Shown here: one piece after another, positions 8,967-17,833 of the stretch
How the letters are laid out: each line of letters starts with the position of its first letter
Position numbering within the stretch: position 1 is the first letter of the stretch
Assembly: GCA_042095835.1 (NCBI GenBank)
Contig: JBELML010000008.1
Location: 1-64,000, forward strand
Reading direction: 5' to 3'
DNA length: 64,000 nucleotides
Origin: DATFKA01 sp042095835
Lineage (GTDB): Bacteria > Bacteroidota > Bacteroidia > Chitinophagales > Saprospiraceae
The notes under the pieces: model-generated
Told to the model about the DNA's origin: nothing
Databases searched by the model: none
What the model saw: the letters and a program-made list of their open reading frames with translations, nothing else
Translations under genes and position numbers: made by a program

Positions 8967-9914
8967 ATGATTCGAAATCTAGTTTACCGCAGGAGGTCTG
9001 AAATTGATGATGACCGTTGGAACGAATGGGTAGAGCAATATGCCGATGGCCTTCCTTATGCCTATACCTGGTATTTAGATATTGTTTGCCAAGGGAATTG
9101 GTCGGCTTTGGTGAGTACAGATGGAGCCTATTTTATGCCTCTTCCCAGGAATCGTAAGCTATTTGGAATACAACAGATTTATCAACCGCCTTTATCCCAG
9201 CAATTGGGTGTCATTGGTCCTCAAGTAGATACTGCCCTACTTTGGCAGTTTTGGAAAGCGATACCGACTTCGTTTCGATTGATCCAGTTTTCGGTGGCCT
9301 TGCCTCCGATGCCTTTGGCAACAAAACAGGAATGGCCTGGTCGCCAACGGACTAATCTTATCTTACCACTGGACAGGCCCTATACCGAGCTCCAGGCCAA
9401 CTACAACAAAAGCCTCCGTAAACGATTAAAAAAAGCGGGTAATCATTACCAAATTCAGGAGGCCCAAGATCTTGGTTTCCTGATTCGATATTACCAGGAA
9501 CATATTGGCCAAAAAGCGGGACTTTCGACCAAAGATTACCAAATTTTAGAGCGGCTTTTCGACCAAATGATGAAACGAAAAATGGCTTGCATCTATCAGG
9601 TCCAAAACGCAGAGGCAGAAGTAGACGCCACCGGTATTTTCTTAATAACCAATCAACGCATTATCAATGTATTTGGAGCTTCCAACGCAGCTGGTAGGCA
9701 GCATTATGCCATGCATTTTCTCCTTGATCAAGTCATTCAAATCCATGCAGCACAGGACCTTCTTTTTGATTTTGAAGGATCTGAGCTACCAGGAGTAGCC
9801 ACCTTTTTCCAAAGTTTTGGCGCCCAAGCAGAGCCTTATTTTGAATTCTACCAAGATCGTTTGCCCTGGATGGTCAAACAAATGAAGGCCTTCAAACGGC
9901 TTATCAAAAGTTAA
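8967..9914 (+). CDS. FemAB/GNAT-fold acyltransferase-like protein
   Basis: A 315-residue soluble protein that resembles the FemAB-like (peptidoglycan bridge or acetyltransferase_6) double-GNAT fold. The typical ANYNKSLRKRLKKAG segment lies near residues 140-155, followed by a C-terminal half with ATGIFLITNQRIINVFGASNAAGRQHYAMHFLLDQVI and the FDFEGSELPGVATFFQSFGA block. Family members transfer amino acids or acyl groups; the donor and acceptor here are unknown. The 3' end overlaps the convergent lipoprotein gene by 11 bp. Confidence 0.7.
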   Translation: MIRNLVYRRRSEIDDDRWNEWVEQYADGLPYAYTWYLDIVCQGNWSALVSTDGAYFMPLPRNRKLFGIQQIYQPPLSQQLGVIGPQVDTALLWQFWKAIPTSFRLIQFSVALPPMPLATKQEWPGRQRTNLILPLDRPYTELQANYNKSLRKRLKKAGNHYQIQEAQDLGFLIRYYQEHIGQKAGLSTKDYQILERLFDQMMKRKMACIYQVQNAEAEVDATGIFLITNQRIINVFGASNAAGRQHYAMHFLLDQVIQIHAAQDLLFDFEGSELPGVATFFQSFGAQAEPYFEFYQDRLPWMVKQMKAFKRLIKS

Positions 9915-12900
9915 ACCCAATTTTAAAACTAAACAGATCTAATTCCTCTGTGAAGGAATAATAAGGTTGAATGACCGCAGCACCCAAAACATTCATCCAC
10001 AAACCTACGGTATAGCTATTGTGCCAAGTATCAGAGTCCTCATTTTCTACCCATACTCGACCATAATCATAGCCCCCTAATAGGCCAATATCCATCGGCA
10101 GAATGTTATTATTCCATTTGAATAAATAAGCGCGCAGATCAATGTTATGATAAAAAGCCTGCTCTCCTCTAAAACGCTCATTTCTAAAACCTCTCAAGCC
10201 CGTAAAGTTGCCCAAATCCACGTACTGATAGAACTGTGGATCACCCCATACTCTTTTATAACCGACGCTATTCGCTAGCACAATTTGTGGACTGCGGCTC
10301 AGTGGGAAATAAGTTTGTATTGATGTCTCAAATGCAATAACTTCTTCCCCTTTTGACCACTCATTGAGATAGGAAAAGCTAGTCTGCCCTTGAAATCCGT
10401 AAGTAGTAAAAACCGGATCGTCTTTAAATCCTTCTTGTGCATTGATCCGCAAACCTGCATAATTGCGGCGGCGCAACTCCTCTTCACTAAACCCTAGGGC
10501 CTCGTCAACCGATACACGACCCTCCGTTAAACGCACACGATGAGACTCAAAAGTAGGCCCCAACTCTAATAATCGGTTACCATTTTTACTACTAATTTTC
10601 AATAGCGGAGAAAGCACCACCGAGCCCATTCGCACCCAATTGTATTGGATATCTAAGAGGGGATTTTCGGTTTCATTACCTATGCCAAAGAAATTTTCAT
10701 ATTGAGGAAAATCCACCTGCCCCGTTGGTGCAAAATCTACCCTACCAATCAAATCCGGAAAATGACCTTCATAACCGACTTGATAGGCATTTTGGCTCCC
10801 AGGAGCGATCCTACCATAAAAGGTATGCTTAGCAGCATAAGGCACTCTCCGCCAGCGGTTGATAATTTGTGTAGTAGAGCCTCCAAGCCATAAGCCATCA
10901 TCTCTAGTCCATCCAAAAAATGGAAAATACGTACTCGTATTATATTTGAAACTGGTACGATCGTAGTCGTTTACTTCAATATCCAAAGAGGTGTGATCTA
11001 CCAAACCCTTTCCTTCGAATTTCATTCCACCGATCTGGTCATATACCAAAGCTTTACGGCTATTATCTTTTTGCTCTACCTCATCTTCATCTTCTCCTCC
11101 GATAATGCGAATTCGTATTTTGGAATTTTTTTCTCCTTTCAGGTCGAACTCGTCTTCTCCACGAAGTCCAAAGAGGCGTATTTCTCTCGTCTCCTTTGGG
11201 TAAAAGGTTCGATCAAACCGAAGGAAGTCTTTTTTCTCCTTTCGCTTGACAAATACCTGCACCCTGACACTACCATCTTGATAGGTCTCGATCTCGAATT
11301 CATCATCGTTGTCAGTACCTGGGATATCAACTTCCAGATTAATATAATCATAGAGGCGCTTTCCAATTTTCAGGAGACGATCACGACGCGATTTAAGGAG
11401 GCGAGCAATCTCAATTTCGTCTTTTCCTAGGGTTTCTTTTGGGAACGTTTGCATGGCTGCATCAATCACCTCATCGGTAATATTTTTTTGCATCTCCTCA
11501 ATGATGGGTACCCATTCTTCCCATTCCAAATCATTCAAGAAGTAGCGATCAAAGTGCCGCGCATTAAAGGATTGGTTTTTCACATCCTTGAGGTCGGCTT
11601 TCATCGTCTTGAATTTTTTGACAAAAAACCATGCGACATAAGTTGGTAGTGCTCCTTTAAATTTATAAAACACCTGATCTCTATCTCTGGGGATCGGGCG
11701 ATAGACCGTTTGATCTTCCTCTTCGAAGACCGCCCAACGCCACTGGTCATCGTGTCGATCCCAATCGTGTACAAGTAGATCAAAAAGTCGACTTTTAGCC
11801 ACCCAATGTTGATCTACGAGATGGCTTTTCTTTTCCCTAAGAATTTCTAATAAATCTGTATATCCAATAATCTCTTCTGCATTTCCGAAATTAGCAGCTT
11901 CCGTCCAATGATCATCGTCTGGTCTTTCTTCGAGTAGATAAAGCTCTTCGGGGAAAAGGCTATTATAGTTTAAAAGGCCCCGTTGATGTTGGAGATAAAC
12001 CAGCTTGGGTTGGGTATAATAAATCCCTGCTGCTTCGCTTAATGGCGGCAGTACAATAGCTCCATAAGGATGGCTGGCACTATTCTGGTCCTTCATCAGA
12101 TCGATGATTTTCAGATTTGTAAAATCAGAAGGAACCAATTTGCGATAATCTTTTTTGATGGATCTTAGGATGTATTGTCGACCACTCTCCGTCTCCATGC
12201 GGAGCGAATTAGAGGCCATACCACCACCTTTTTTAATGGGAACTAGACCACCAAATTGATTTTCTAAATCGATGATAGGTGCTTTGACCGGCGTACTCCA
12301 AATATCTCGGTATTGCTCACCGAGCCAAAATTCTTTTCCTTTAGATGCTGCAAATTCTTCACTAGCAGCAAGGGTCGTATCAGTTTTAGAAACTGGTGGA
12401 AAGACGACCATTTCCTCTACTGTCCCTGGTTTGGGTGCACGGATTTGCTTTTGATAAATTTGTTGGGCTTTCCCCAGTTCATCGACACTATAAAAATAGA
12501 GCCAAGCTTCCATGTTTTTATAGAAATCAATACGAGCGAAGCCTTTGGCCTGCTGGGTAAAGCTCGCCCCATTTCCTTTGACAGTACGATTGGTTTTGGA
12601 GCCCCCACCACTGATAATATACTGTATACGATCTGTATCGAAGTGCTGCAAACCTTTGTCATGAGCCGCCGCAAAAACGACATTGACTCTCAGACTTTTG
12701 GCGAGTTGATCAATGCCCATCATCAACTCTTGGTAGTGGGCATTTCTAAGATCTTGCTTACCTCCTGTTATATTCCGATACAAGCTAACAAAAGAGCCCA
12801 CAACTGGCATGGGAATATTGATATTGTCCGACTCTTTGAAAGGGAAGATATGGTGCTGTAATGAAAAATGCCCATCGTGCACGCCATTCGAAACAATGGG

Positions 12901-13629
12901 ATGGTGCATAAATACGACGATCTGGTCATTTTTATATTTGACAAACTCTTCCTGGATGCTTTGTAATAAATCATATCTAGACTGGATATCACAGCCCTCA
13001 TTAATCCCTTTTTCGTTGGACCAGTTTTGGATCCACCACTGCGTATTGAGAAAGAGAAAAACCAAGTCTTTATCTACTTTTACCACTTTGGGATCGGCAC
13101 AACCCTTGCCAGGATACATTTTGATATTGTCACGCCCCTCGAAATAAGACTCAATATAATCTTCTTGCCTACGCACAGCTTTGAGGCCACCTTCGCGGCC
13201 ATTATTCCAATCTTTTTGTCCACTAATAAAGTAGCTATTCCCTTTATAATCAGATAAGATATCCAGTTGTTCTTGCAGCAGGACTTCTGCCAACTGTCGG
13301 TCATTATCTTGTTTTTTGGGCAAACCTTGGTGATAAACTTGGTTCCCTAGGAAAACGAGGCTACTCTCTTCAGAAGCCACATCGAGTTGTTGCTCTAAGG
13401 CAGTCAATACTGGGTTGGCGGTGCCCTTATCTGGGTCACCGGTATCTCCGATCAGGTAGAGACTGTGGATTAAAGGACTTTCCTTACCGTAAGCATCTTT
13501 CTTGTCTCGATCTATTACTTGTGCATCATTTGGATTGAGATAGAAAGGTTTGCGCGTAGTACTACAGGCACTCACAAAACTCAGGAGTACCAGTAGGATA
13601 CAGTTTTTAATAATCGTCCGAAGGTGCAT
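9904..13629 (-). CDS. Outer-membrane lipoprotein: metallophosphoesterase-like head plus surface-antigen barrel
   Basis: A 1241-residue protein with a lipoprotein signal (lipobox VSAC, Cys22). Residues about 55-335 resemble a calcineurin-like phosphoesterase: LIGDTGD, LGNQVY, SGQKDW, FMHHP and AAHDK stand at the positions of the GDxG, GDNVY, GNHDW, HHP and GHDH motifs. A middle region of about 400 residues includes HDWDRHDDQWRW. The last 350 or so residues are rich in alternating aromatic strands and end in KIGFNF, typical of a BamA/surface-antigen barrel. Several metal ligands of the head appear replaced (Asp96 to Asn, Asn/His to Gln138/Lys139, last His to Lys325), so activity is doubtful. 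Such fusions occur in Bacteroidota; the role is unknown. Confidence 0.8.
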   Translation of the reverse strand: MHLRTIIKNCILLVLLSFVSACSTTRKPFYLNPNDAQVIDRDKKDAYGKESPLIHSLYLIGDTGDPDKGTANPVLTALEQQLDVASEESSLVFLGNQVYHQGLPKKQDNDRQLAEVLLQEQLDILSDYKGNSYFISGQKDWNNGREGGLKAVRRQEDYIESYFEGRDNIKMYPGKGCADPKVVKVDKDLVFLFLNTQWWIQNWSNEKGINEGCDIQSRYDLLQSIQEEFVKYKNDQIVVFMHHPIVSNGVHDGHFSLQHHIFPFKESDNINIPMPVVGSFVSLYRNITGGKQDLRNAHYQELMMGIDQLAKSLRVNVVFAAAHDKGLQHFDTDRIQYIISGGGSKTNRTVKGNGASFTQQAKGFARIDFYKNMEAWLYFYSVDELGKAQQIYQKQIRAPKPGTVEEMVVFPPVSKTDTTLAASEEFAASKGKEFWLGEQYRDIWSTPVKAPIIDLENQFGGLVPIKKGGGMASNSLRMETESGRQYILRSIKKDYRKLVPSDFTNLKIIDLMKDQNSASHPYGAIVLPPLSEAAGIYYTQPKLVYLQHQRGLLNYNSLFPEELYLLEERPDDDHWTEAANFGNAEEIIGYTDLLEILREKKSHLVDQHWVAKSRLFDLLVHDWDRHDDQWRWAVFEEEDQTVYRPIPRDRDQVFYKFKGALPTYVAWFFVKKFKTMKADLKDVKNQSFNARHFDRYFLNDLEWEEWVPIIEEMQKNITDEVIDAAMQTFPKETLGKDEIEIARLLKSRRDRLLKIGKRLYDYINLEVDIPGTDNDDEFEIETYQDGSVRVQVFVKRKEKKDFLRFDRTFYPKETREIRLFGLRGEDEFDLKGEKNSKIRIRIIGGEDEDEVEQKDNSRKALVYDQIGGMKFEGKGLVDHTSLDIEVNDYDRTSFKYNTSTYFPFFGWTRDDGLWLGGSTTQIINRWRRVPYAAKHTFYGRIAPGSQNAYQVGYEGHFPDLIGRVDFAPTGQVDFPQYENFFGIGNETENPLLDIQYNWVRMGSVVLSPLLKISSKNGNRLLELGPTFESHRVRLTEGRVSVDEALGFSEEELRRRNYAGLRINAQEGFKDDPVFTTYGFQGQTSFSYLNEWSKGEEVIAFETSIQTYFPLSRSPQIVLANSVGYKRVWGDPQFYQYVDLGNFTGLRGFRNERFRGEQAFYHNIDLRAYLFKWNNNILPMDIGLLGGYDYGRVWVENEDSDTWHNSYTVGLWMNVLGAAVIQPYYSFTEELDLFSFKIGFNF

Positions 13630-13770
13630 TGCTCAGTGTAGTTTAATCTAAAAACAGTATAGCTCAATTGAACGGTTGAATATACTGCTAAATAAATATA
13701 ATTTCTCTATTGCGCTTAATTGGCTCCCCAAAGGGGGTGGCTGCTTGTAGTAGATGACCTTATAGTAAGG

Positions 13771-14748
13771 TTAAAAATCCCCATTTATATCTCCAACTTT
13801 CACTACAATGAATTTCCTAGGATAACTACCTAAATAAGGCACGATGAACTCGTTTGGGATTTCATCTCGATTCGGAAACTTATCCGGCTCATAGGGTAGT
13901 CCATTGGGAATAAATATCCAATTATCTTTTGGAAAAGATGCTAACCGACCAAGTATTATGGCACGTAGCAGCAGTAAGTCCCGAGTAGAAATATGCCCAG
14001 ACCCATCGACATCAGCGGCTAACTTGGCATAGGGACTGTTGATGGGCAGCCTTCCAAGTATATAATACTGTAAATACAAAAGATCAAAGGAGGTGACACC
14101 TCTTAAATGCTCGTCTGTTTTCTCTAAGTGAAAGGAGAAAGTATCTCCTGGCATAGGCCTGGAAAAACTGAGTCCAAACCCACCTTTTTGAGTCCTCCCA
14201 TTAACCTGAATGGCTAAGTCTACTGCCGGATTAGACGCAAAAGGTGCAAAGATACTACCTCGGATAACAAAGTTCGGTCGAGTGTCAATACAATATTGTA
14301 GGTTTTGTAAAAAGTCATTCAAGGCAATTCGATCCCCATTCCTATAAATAGGTCCGACCAAGGTATCATTGCGTACGTAAAGATAGTCTCGTGTACACTC
14401 TGCTATGACATACCCGCCATCATGCCAAGATGTTAATCGTACTAAAAGGGTGTCGTCGGCATTTAGATTGAAGCGCTGAGTGCAATTTCCACCATTTCCA
14501 TTTTCTATTCTAATTGCCTGGCTGGTAGTATCTCCTAATAAATGTGAAATTACCGTAGCATGATAGAATACCTGCCAACCCTCAGTTTTTTGACTGTCTA
14601 TTTTAATAAGTACCAAGGGGGACTCCCTGGCTGCATCTTGAGCATGACAAAAAATGCTTACTGTTCCACATCGACAAGACTCGGCTGCTAAAGTCGGCTT
14701 GCCCCAAAACAGGCAACATATAAAGACTAAAATGGTGATGTTCTTCAT
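13771..14748 (-). CDS. Secreted protein with dockerin-like repeats
   Basis: A 325-residue exported protein with a signal peptide ending around LAAES. The N-terminal half carries several cysteines (SCRCGTVSIFCHA and later NCTQRF, ECTRDY). Residues about 215-265 hold two dockerin-type half repeats: GVTSFDLLYLQYYILGR and then DVDGSGHISTRDLLLLRAI, the latter a calcium-binding DxDxSG loop with the following helix. A final VGDINGDF repeats the DxNxD theme at the extreme C-terminus. In cellulosomes dockerins bind cohesins; here they may only be a calcium-binding cap. No cohesin is seen nearby, and there is no sorting domain that I recognise. Confidence 0.65.
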   Translation of the reverse strand: MKNITILVFICCLFWGKPTLAAESCRCGTVSIFCHAQDAARESPLVLIKIDSQKTEGWQVFYHATVISHLLGDTTSQAIRIENGNGGNCTQRFNLNADDTLLVRLTSWHDGGYVIAECTRDYLYVRNDTLVGPIYRNGDRIALNDFLQNLQYCIDTRPNFVIRGSIFAPFASNPAVDLAIQVNGRTQKGGFGLSFSRPMPGDTFSFHLEKTDEHLRGVTSFDLLYLQYYILGRLPINSPYAKLAADVDGSGHISTRDLLLLRAIILGRLASFPKDNWIFIPNGLPYEPDKFPNRDEIPNEFIVPYLGSYPRKFIVVKVGDINGDF

Positions 14749-14922
14749 GGGAATTGGGTTTTGTTTATCCTAAAATTAATGAGAAATTTAGTACCCCGCA
14801 CCTTCTATTAGCATATCATTCAAAAATGTTAACACATACCGATCGCCCTACGATCACGTTAATAGGTGGTGTAGCTCACCAATCATAGTCCTATTATTTA
14901 AGTCTGCTTTACCTTATTAATT

Positions 14923-15463
14923 ATGACCTACTTAAGGACCTTCTTAATAGTACTCTTGCTATTGAGCTTATGTCAGATACATGCTCAAGATACTATCCGT
15001 GGCCAAGTTGTGGACACACTTGGTTATCCACTTGCTTTTGTAAATATCATTGCTGATAACAATCCCTATTTAGGAACAACTACCGATATTAATGGCAGCT
15101 TCTCTATTGCAAGTTCAGTCCCGATCCAGTCCTTGAGCTGTAGTTTCGTGGGTTTTGAATCTAAGCGGATTCTCATCGATGGTAGACTTCCTTACAATCT
15201 ACTTTTTGTGAGTAGTGGAGTAGGCGTCAATGGTCAAGATTTTTGGTTGAGGAATGCCTTCCAAACCATGGACCTTTACGAGTTTTTATCAGATCAGTTC
15301 CTACATCTCTTCTTTAGGAATGGAGCATTTGATTCGTATACCTTATGTCAATTTTGCCTACCTGACTTTTGGAGGAGCGGTCTTTTATCGCTATGGCCCC
15401 TATCATCGATCAAGGGAGCGAGACAATATAGCTTATCGACTGGTCACGGATCTTCAGTTTTGA
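14923..15463 (+). pseudogene. Deleted and frameshifted DUF5686/carboxypeptidase-regulatory-like outer-membrane gene
   Basis: The frame from 14923 encodes a signal peptide ending in IHAQ and a CarboxypepD_reg-like domain (GQVVDTLGYPLAFVNI, GTTTDINGSFSI, FVGFESKRI). It then jumps directly to a late-barrel segment FQTMDLYEFLSDQFLHLFFRN. At about 15317-15325 the coding sense passes to the next frame, which reads HLIRIPYVNFAYLTFGGAVF and RYGPY, and ends with a typical barrel terminus LQF at TGA 15461-15463. Intact DUF5686 proteins are about 800 residues, so most of the gene is deleted and the remainder is frameshifted. If translated, the first frame would run out of sense to 15501. Confidence 0.75.
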
Positions 15464-15580
15464 GAAAGAATGAATGCGTCAATGAGCTCACAACACCATA
15501 AACTAAACATTTCAACGCCTAAACAAACAAGCCTCCCAAACCTGCCCTATTTTTGTTTTAAAACATAAAAAAACAAATTA

Positions 15581-15612
15581 TTTGTTTATTTAAAACATTT
15601 TGTATATATTTG
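15581..15612 (+). promoter_or_regulatory. Bacteroidota-type promoter of the antirepressor-like gene
   Basis: TTTG at 15581-15584 and TATATTTG at 15605-15612 (consensus TAnnTTTG) are separated by 20 bp, a near-ideal -33/-7 pair. Transcription would start near 15618, which rules out the upstream in-frame TTG at 15610 and supports the ATG at 15634. Confidence 0.7.
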
Positions 15613-15633
15613 TTACAACAAAACATCGAAGAT

Positions 15634-16434
15634 ATGGATTTACAAGTTTTGACCAGTAGCAAAGGAACCAAAGTCGTCACGGCTAGCAACCTACACGCCG
15701 TGCTTCAGCTAGCCGATCATCACTATAGTATGAACATCCGTAAATGGCTAGATGAGATCTATCAGTTTCGTGATGGAATTCGTAAGCCTGTGAAGATGCG
15801 GGACTATGCTCCGCGCAAATTCAAGGATAATCCTATTTTCAAAGACTTCTACCTCTCTGTTGAGGTGGCTAAGTTGATCACCTTATCCTCCAAATCAAAA
15901 GTCAAACAAAAATACGCACGCTACCTATTAGAAGTAGAGCGAGAAGAGGAAGGGACCGATCAATTGACTAAAGAGCAAATCGAAACAGTGCTAGACCTCA
16001 CCAAAGCGATGAGCATGATGTCTTGTCAGGAGGCGAGTGAAAAACGCCATTTGCAAATCTATGAGCGCCGAAATGGTGGATCTGCCGCCAATTGGTGGAA
16101 ATACCGCGCTAGTATTCTGGGCTACTCTCCTGAAAAGCTAAAACGGGAGTTGGAGAAAATTGGCAAAGAAATCAAAGGAAAAACCCAACGCCAGATGTTA
16201 CTGCAAATAGATCGAGCAGAGTTGATTCGGACGGGCATCATTGACCTTTTCCTTGGTATGGGCAAAAGTTTGGAATACGCCAAACTAATGGGAGACCTAG
16301 CCAAAAAGTTTGCTAATGAGCTGAATATAGAAGTGGTAGATGATAAGAAAGGAGGCAACCTATTCGCCAGTCATTCTCCAAAACCAGAGATTGTACGTCA
16401 GTTGAGAAATGTGCAACAGCGGATACGTGTGTAA
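15634..16434 (+). CDS. Phage antirepressor-like (AntA/AntB-type) protein
   Basis: A 266-residue soluble protein. Residues 10-115 resemble the phage AntA/AntB antirepressor N-domain: VVTASNLHAVLQLADHHYSM, then IRKWLDEIYQF, an aromatic DFYLSVEVAKLITLSSKS segment and a charged KYARYLLEVE. The rest is helical and Lys/Glu-rich, with no motif I know. The promoter at 15581-15612 sets the start. No integrase, repressor or structural phage gene is nearby. It is wedged between a decayed barrel gene and a truncated VWA gene, so it looks like an inserted or domesticated phage gene. DNA binding is inference. Confidence 0.7.
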   Translation: MDLQVLTSSKGTKVVTASNLHAVLQLADHHYSMNIRKWLDEIYQFRDGIRKPVKMRDYAPRKFKDNPIFKDFYLSVEVAKLITLSSKSKVKQKYARYLLEVEREEEGTDQLTKEQIETVLDLTKAMSMMSCQEASEKRHLQIYERRNGGSAANWWKYRASILGYSPEKLKRELEKIGKEIKGKTQRQMLLQIDRAELIRTGIIDLFLGMGKSLEYAKLMGDLAKKFANELNIEVVDDKKGGNLFASHSPKPEIVRQLRNVQQRIRV

Positions 16435-16578
16435 GGCTGGATAGTGCATAGAACCACTCAAATCTAGCATAAGACACACCTGGATTTTGGAGGGCACTAT
16501 CGTATCTGTGGAAGTTGTTTTTTGACCATAAGTTGCCACGACAGCTATGGCAAAAAGAAAGGTGTATAGGTATTTCAT
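16360..16578 (-). pseudogene. Truncated VWA-domain protein (N-terminal remnant)
   Basis: The start at 16578 gives a signal peptide (MKYLYTFLFAIAVVATYGQ) followed by KIQVCLMLDLSGSM, the first strand and the DxSxS metal-site motif of a von Willebrand factor A domain. After this motif, near 16445, the sequence stops making sense and the frame runs antisense into the end of the antirepressor-like gene until a stop at 16360. Complete Bacteroidota VWA proteins of this type continue for 200 residues or more. The break coincides with the 3' edge of the neighbouring gene, consistent with insertion or deletion. Confidence 0.65.
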
Positions 16579-16657
16579 AGTATCTGGGTATTGATCTATC
16601 CGTTTCTTGCTAATCTTTCGGTACGATAGAAGTCAAGTTCATCCACCAAAACTCGAG

Positions 16658-17704
16658 TTAAGGCCTTAGTAGCACCTTCGTACAATCCTCCAATTTATTG
16701 GCAAATATTCTATAGCCCTCTACCCCATCTGCTAAAGACATCTGATGAGAGAACACTTGGATCAGTTGGTTTTGATCCCTTAAAGCCGCTTCCATAAGTT
16801 CTTTGATATAAAATCGAGCAGGACAGCGCCCTATGTGATAGCTTATATTTTTGTCATAAGCTTCTACCGGATCAAAGGCCATCTTTGTATCTGTATTCAC
16901 CCCTACAGCAGAGATCGCACCTCCCGGCCGAATGAGTTCAAAGGCTGTTCTCGTAGCAGCTCCACTACCTACAGCCTCAATCGCTACGTCTGCACCTCTA
17001 CCGTCGGTTCCTTCCTTGATAATCTCTACTACATTCTGTGTTTCATAGTTGATTGGTATGGCTCCCCAAGCCTCTGCTAGCTTCAACCTAGAGGGAATGC
17101 GGTCTACCGCATATATTTTTTCTGCGCCCTGGACCTTAGCTGCCCAAATGGCCATGAGTCCCACTGGTCCACATCCCAGAATTACGGGTATCTGTCCTGG
17201 CATCATTCTAGATTGCGCGATACTAAAGAAACCAGTAGACAGCACATCTCCTAATAGAATTGCCAGCTCGTCTGTCATTTCCTCCGGCTTCCTAAACAAC
17301 GTATGGTTGGCCATTGGTACTCTTATATATTGAGCTTGGCCACCGTGTAGCCCTTGTTGCTGCGCTCGCCAACCAAATAGTTGGCTATGTAGACATCTAC
17401 TGGCAAGGCCTCGCTTACAATAGTAGCAAGCGCCACAAGAAGCCGTAAAGGCACTGATCACTTTACTTCCTTTCCCCATATAGCGGATATCATCGCCTAT
17501 CTCTACTACTGTTCCCGTAAATTCATGGCCCATCACACAACCGTGATCTAGCCCTTTTTCTCTTTCGTAGTAAGGGTGTAAATCCGAGCCACAAATCGCA
17601 CAAGCACTCACTTCTACTATTACATCTGTTGCTTGTAATATCTGCGGATCAGCAACTTCTTCATATCGAATTTGCTCTCTACCTTGAAATGTGAGTGCCT
17701 TCAT
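16658..17704 (-). CDS. Zinc-dependent alcohol dehydrogenase (MDR family)
   Basis: A 348-residue medium-chain dehydrogenase. Catalytic zinc ligands are visible in CAICGSDLHP (Cys) and GHEFTG (His/Glu). The structural zinc site is the four-cysteine block CGACYYCKRGLASRC. The NAD(P)-binding Rossmann motif is VILGCGPVGLMAIWAA. It oxidises an alcohol or polyol to a carbonyl in the cytoplasm; the substrate (for example sorbitol, threonine or glutathione adducts) cannot be told. The adjacent minus-strand gene upstream is unrelated. Confidence 0.92.
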   Translation of the reverse strand: MKALTFQGREQIRYEEVADPQILQATDVIVEVSACAICGSDLHPYYEREKGLDHGCVMGHEFTGTVVEIGDDIRYMGKGSKVISAFTASCGACYYCKRGLASRCLHSQLFGWRAQQQGLHGGQAQYIRVPMANHTLFRKPEEMTDELAILLGDVLSTGFFSIAQSRMMPGQIPVILGCGPVGLMAIWAAKVQGAEKIYAVDRIPSRLKLAEAWGAIPINYETQNVVEIIKEGTDGRGADVAIEAVGSGAATRTAFELIRPGGAISAVGVNTDTKMAFDPVEAYDKNISYHIGRCPARFYIKELMEAALRDQNQLIQVFSHQMSLADGVEGYRIFANKLEDCTKVLLRP

Positions 17705-17833
17705 CTTTCAATCCCATTTATATTTTTAAAAAAGTCTGTTTAAATATTCATCCTAAACTCTAATTCATCCAAAATAGCCACTAAGCCACTAATCACTTCT
17801 CCTACATTCACTCCAGAACCCCAAAGCTCCAGA

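Noticed and set aside
12313..12861. 182-codon frame opposite the metallophosphoesterase-like gene
   Set aside because: Antisense shadow of a coding region with motif support; Cys and Phe rich and without family features.
13725..13750. Terminator-like hairpin CTCCCC-AAA-GGGGG after the dockerin gene
   Set aside because: Stem of only 4-5 bp with no T run on the expected strand.
15300..15330. Programmed frameshift in the DUF5686-like gene
   Set aside because: Large internal deletions accompany it and no slippery heptamer with a downstream structure is apparent, so decay is simpler.
15610..15633. TTG start for the antirepressor-like gene
   Set aside because: It lies in the -7 promoter box and cannot be in the transcript.
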